A stretch of DNA of 17,262 nucleotides from positions 1-17,262 of the forward strand of contig CALDZQ010000135.1 in the NCBI GenBank assembly GCA_937944035.1, written 5' to 3'. Below the pieces are notes generated by a model. That model was not told the DNA's origin. It made no database searches and saw only the letters and a list, made by a program, of their open reading frames with translations. The translations under genes were made by a program, and so were the position numbers. Positions 14,412 through 17,262 of this stretch are shown one piece after another; the first letter of the stretch is position 1; the number at the start of each line of letters is the position of its first letter. Origin of the DNA: an uncultured Neomegalonema sp. (GTDB taxonomy: Bacteria > Pseudomonadota > Alphaproteobacteria > Rhodobacterales > Rhodobacteraceae).

Positions 14412-17195
14412 ATGGCTAAGAAGATGCTTATCGACTCGACACATGCGGAAGAGACCCGCGTTGTCGTTATGGACGGTCAAAGGCTTGATGAGTTCGACTT
14501 TGAGTCGATCAACAAAAAGCAACTCGCGGGGAATATCTACCTCGCGAAAGTGATGCGGGTGGAACCGTCGCTTCAGGCGGCGTTCGTTGATTACGGTGGC
14601 AACCGCCACGGCTTTTTGGCGTTCAGTGAAATCCATCCCGATTATTATCAAATTCCGGCAGCGGAACGTGCCGCCCTTGTTGCGGCACAGGAACGCAGCG
14701 CCGCGCGCTCAAGCGAGAGTGACGACGATGAACCCGATGCGAAACCCCGCCGTGGCGGACGCGGTTCATCCCAGTCATCCTCTTCGCGCGGCGGAAATGC
14801 GCGCTCGGCATCGGGCAGTGCAGCCCGACCCGCACGGCGCGGCAGCAAACCGGCCCGCCAATCGCGTCCCCGCAAGCGGACGAAAGAAGGCACGTATATC
14901 GAGCGTGAATTCCGCATCAGCGGCGGCGTCCGTGTGCGCCTTATCAATCCCAACGACGTGGTCGATCTCGACTTGCTGGAACGCGAATTCACGATCGGCG
15001 GCAACACCCCCGTTCGGGTCTTCAAGCTGACAGCGGAAGAAACGGGCGCAACCACGGCACAGCAAGACGGTGATGCCGGGACGGTTGAGGCCGGACCGGA
15101 GAACGACGCCAAACCGACAACGATGCACGCTGCGACCGACCATCTCGACCGTGTCACCTCAGACGATGACCAGCGCGATGAGCCGGAAACCCTGGGTGGC
15201 GGCGATGACTGGGACGACCAGCCTGTCCCCCGCGTCCGTATGCGCGATTACAAAATCCAGGACGTGATAAAACGCCGCCAGATCATGCTCATCCAGATCA
15301 ACAAGGAAGAGCGCGGCAATAAAGGCGCGGCGGTCACGACCTATCTGTCCCTCGCGGGCCGGTATTGCGTGTTGATGCCGAACACAAACAAGGGCGGCGG
15401 CATCTCGCGCAAGATCACCAACGCGCCGGACCGCAAGCGTCTGAAAGAAATCGCGGGCGAGATGGAAGTGCCCAAAGGCATGGGCCTTATCATCCGCACA
15501 GCGGGCGCACAGCGCACCAGCGCGGAGGTCATCCGCGACTACGAATACCTGCTGCGGCAGTGGGAAGCCGTGCGCAACCTGACGATGGAATCCTTCGCTC
15601 CGGCGGCGATTTATGAGGAAGGCAGCCTCATCAAACGCTCGATCCGCGATCTCTACACCAAAGAAATCGACGAGATCTGGGTCGAGGGTGAAGCGGGCTA
15701 TCGCGAAGCGCATGACTACATGCAGATGCTGATGCCCAGCCACACCAAATATGTGCGACAGTATAAGGAGCAGACCCCGCTCTTTATCAATCATCAGGTC
15801 GAAAACCACCTCGCGGCGATGTTCAACCCGACGGTTCAGCTGAAATCCGGCGGCTACATCGTGATCGGCATCACCGAGGCGCTGGTCGCTGTCGATGTGA
15901 ACTCAGGCCGCTCGACCCGCGAGTCCTCGATTGAGGACACCGCTGTCAAAACCAACCTTGAAGCGGCCGAAGAACTGGCAAGACAGGTGCGCCTGCGCGA
16001 CCTCGCGGGCCTGATCGTGATCGACTTCATCGATATGAACGAGCGGCGCAACAATGCCGCCGTCGAGCGCAAGCTGAAGGACAAACTGGCCAGCGACCGT
16101 GCGCGCATCCAGGTGGGCCGTATCTCCTCGTTCGGCCTGCTCGAAATGTCCCGCCAGCGCCTGCGCCCCGGCATGTTGGAAGCGACGACAACGCCCTGCG
16201 TCCATTGCCACGGCACGGGCATCGTCCGCTCAGACGACACGATGGCCCTTACCGTGCTGCGTGAAATCGAAGAGGAAGCGCTGCGCAACATCTACTCGGT
16301 CATCAAGGTCGAGGCTCCGGTTTCCGTGGCCAACTTCCTGCACAACCACAAGCGCGACCGCATTGTCAGCATCGAGCAACGCTATGGCATCCGCGTCGTG
16401 ATCGAGGGCGATACGGCCCGCATCAGCCCGGATTTCGAGCTTGTGAAGATGAAACTCGAAGATGCGCCGGAGCAACTGCGGCCCGCCCCTGCCGCCGTCA
16501 GTATGGAAAGCGTCTATGCCGACGAGGGCGAGCAAGACGACGCGCCCGACTCAGATCCGGTCGAAACAGCCGAAGCACCTGCGGTGCAAGAAGCGCGTCC
16601 GGCAGAGGATGACGGCGCGCGTAAGCGCGGCAAACGCGGCTCTAAACGCAAGTTCCGCGATGAAGAAGCCGATCCTTTGCGTGTGATCGACACGGCGGAA
16701 AGCGATGCGGCGCCGGACAAGCCGTTCGACTACGCCGATGATGAAAGCAACCGCAGCAACTCCCGGCGTTCCCGTCGCGGGGGCCGTGGCCGTCGCCGCA
16801 CCAACGAAGCACCACAGCGCGAATTCGGCGAGGCCGCCGCGTTTGCCATGCTGACCGGACGCGACGCGCTCGACCGCGCCCTGCCGGAGGTTTTCCGCGA
16901 TAACGATGACAAGATCGAAATCACACCCGCTCCGGCGCGTAAAAAGCCGCAGAAGGCGAAACCTGAGCCGGAATTGATCGAAGCAGCGCCCGTGGAGGTT
17001 CCGGCGGAAAATATCCCCGCAACAGACCCTGAGCCGGTGCAAGAAGCCGCCTCGCCGGAAGTGGAAGAAGTGATCGAAACAGGTTCTTTCGCCCCTGAAG
17101 GGTTTGAAGAACCACACGCTGAAGAAACGCCGCAAATGCCGGTTAAGGCTGACGAACCGCCACGCCCCAAGCGCAGCGGCTGGTGGTCACGATAA
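14412..17195 (+). CDS. rne: ribonuclease E, degradosome endoribonuclease
   Basis: RNase E cleaves AU-rich single-stranded RNA in mRNA decay and in rRNA and tRNA maturation, and scaffolds the degradosome. The 927-residue protein begins with the RNase H-like and S1 regions. The S1 domain is split by an insert (about residues 85-272) with an Arg/Ser/Gly-rich part, two copies of an EREF-I-GG motif and an acidic part; S1 resumes at VRMRDYKIQDVIKRRQIMLIQI. Magnesium ligands Asp495 (VDVNSG) and Asp538 (IVIDFIDM) match E. coli Asp303 and Asp346, with the same 43-residue spacing. The zinc-link cysteines are Cys596 and Cys599 (CVHCHGTG), 101 residues after Asp495 as in E. coli. The last 250 residues are a disordered, acidic and basic scaffold ending in SGWWSR. 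This matches the Gly-Trp-Trp element by which Caulobacter RNase E binds PNPase. The divergent amidase shares its upstream region. Confidence 0.97.
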   Translation: MAKKMLIDSTHAEETRVVVMDGQRLDEFDFESINKKQLAGNIYLAKVMRVEPSLQAAFVDYGGNRHGFLAFSEIHPDYYQIPAAERAALVAAQERSAARSSESDDDEPDAKPRRGGRGSSQSSSSRGGNARSASGSAARPARRGSKPARQSRPRKRTKEGTYIEREFRISGGVRVRLINPNDVVDLDLLEREFTIGGNTPVRVFKLTAEETGATTAQQDGDAGTVEAGPENDAKPTTMHAATDHLDRVTSDDDQRDEPETLGGGDDWDDQPVPRVRMRDYKIQDVIKRRQIMLIQINKEERGNKGAAVTTYLSLAGRYCVLMPNTNKGGGISRKITNAPDRKRLKEIAGEMEVPKGMGLIIRTAGAQRTSAEVIRDYEYLLRQWEAVRNLTMESFAPAAIYEEGSLIKRSIRDLYTKEIDEIWVEGEAGYREAHDYMQMLMPSHTKYVRQYKEQTPLFINHQVENHLAAMFNPTVQLKSGGYIVIGITEALVAVDVNSGRSTRESSIEDTAVKTNLEAAEELARQVRLRDLAGLIVIDFIDMNERRNNAAVERKLKDKLASDRARIQVGRISSFGLLEMSRQRLRPGMLEATTTPCVHCHGTGIVRSDDTMALTVLREIEEEALRNIYSVIKVEAPVSVANFLHNHKRDRIVSIEQRYGIRVVIEGDTARISPDFELVKMKLEDAPEQLRPAPAAVSMESVYADEGEQDDAPDSDPVETAEAPAVQEARPAEDDGARKRGKRGSKRKFRDEEADPLRVIDTAESDAAPDKPFDYADDESNRSNSRRSRRGGRGRRRTNEAPQREFGEAAAFAMLTGRDALDRALPEVFRDNDDKIEITPAPARKKPQKAKPEPELIEAAPVEVPAENIPATDPEPVQEAASPEVEEVIETGSFAPEGFEEPHAEETPQMPVKADEPPRPKRSGWWSR

Positions 17196-17200
17196 AGCGG

Positions 17201-17232
17201 TTTCAAGCGAAGTGGAGACACTTCGCTTGAAA
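17201..17232 (+). terminator. perfect 14-bp hairpin after rne
   Basis: TTTCAAGCGAAGTG (17201-17214) pairs perfectly with 17219-17232 around a GAGA loop, 5 bases after the rne stop. GCGG before and CCGC after can extend the stem past a bulge. The T run (17243-17246) is displaced, so termination strength is uncertain. The arm also resembles the palindromic intergenic repeat upstream of trxB. Confidence 0.6.
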
Positions 17233-17262
17233 TACCCCGCGATTTTCACCTGATTCACCGCC

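Noticed and set aside
13930..14413. Small minus-strand frames of 98 and 73 codons upstream of rne
   Set aside because: Basic, Cys- and Arg-rich composition, no ribosome binding site, and overlap with the rne leader hairpins; not convincing genes.

Overview
The window looks like a chromosomal segment of a high-GC alphaproteobacterium. The right half carries the order rne / N-acetylmuramoyl-L-alanine amidase / penicillin-binding protein 1A / prfB, which I recall as conserved in many Alphaproteobacteria. The RNase E has the long insertion in its S1 domain and the C-terminal Gly-Trp-Trp motif typical of that class. I cannot name a genus.

Layout, left to right. (1) 1-2660, plus strand: the end of an alpha/beta hydrolase gene, then a polytopic membrane protein whose middle is 38 consecutive six-base units of the form GCC-KKT (1695-1922), read as Ala-Gly, Ala-Val or Ala-Phe dipeptides. 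The repeat and about 150 bases before it use codons unlike the rest of the gene. (2) 2664-3854, minus: a CoxE-type VWA-domain protein, without a MoxR ATPase partner in view. (3) 4038-6046, minus: a compact AT-richer three-gene cassette consisting of a small two-helix membrane protein, an ImmA/IrrE zinc peptidase and a 'beta family' protein. It has its own likely promoter and is bracketed by a 10-base direct repeat (3894-3903 and 6114-6123), so it looks like an inserted accessory module, perhaps for defence or stress. (4) 6144-6244: two strong adjacent palindromes resembling the bipartite intergenic repeats of alphaproteobacteria. (5) 6339-8032, plus: trxB overlapped by 4 bases by an SDR oxidoreductase gene. 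(6) 8046-13740, minus: amidase, PBP1A and prfB, read in that order. (7) 13741-14411: a 671-base divergent gap holding the structured leader of rne. (8) 14412-17195, plus: rne, followed by a perfect 14-bp hairpin.

Housekeeping functions are cell-wall synthesis and splitting (PBP1A, amidase), translation termination (RF2), mRNA decay (RNase E) and thiol redox (TrxB). The regions most worth a second look are the hexamer-repeat membrane gene and the three-gene cassette. All calls come from reading the sequence; no database search was run.
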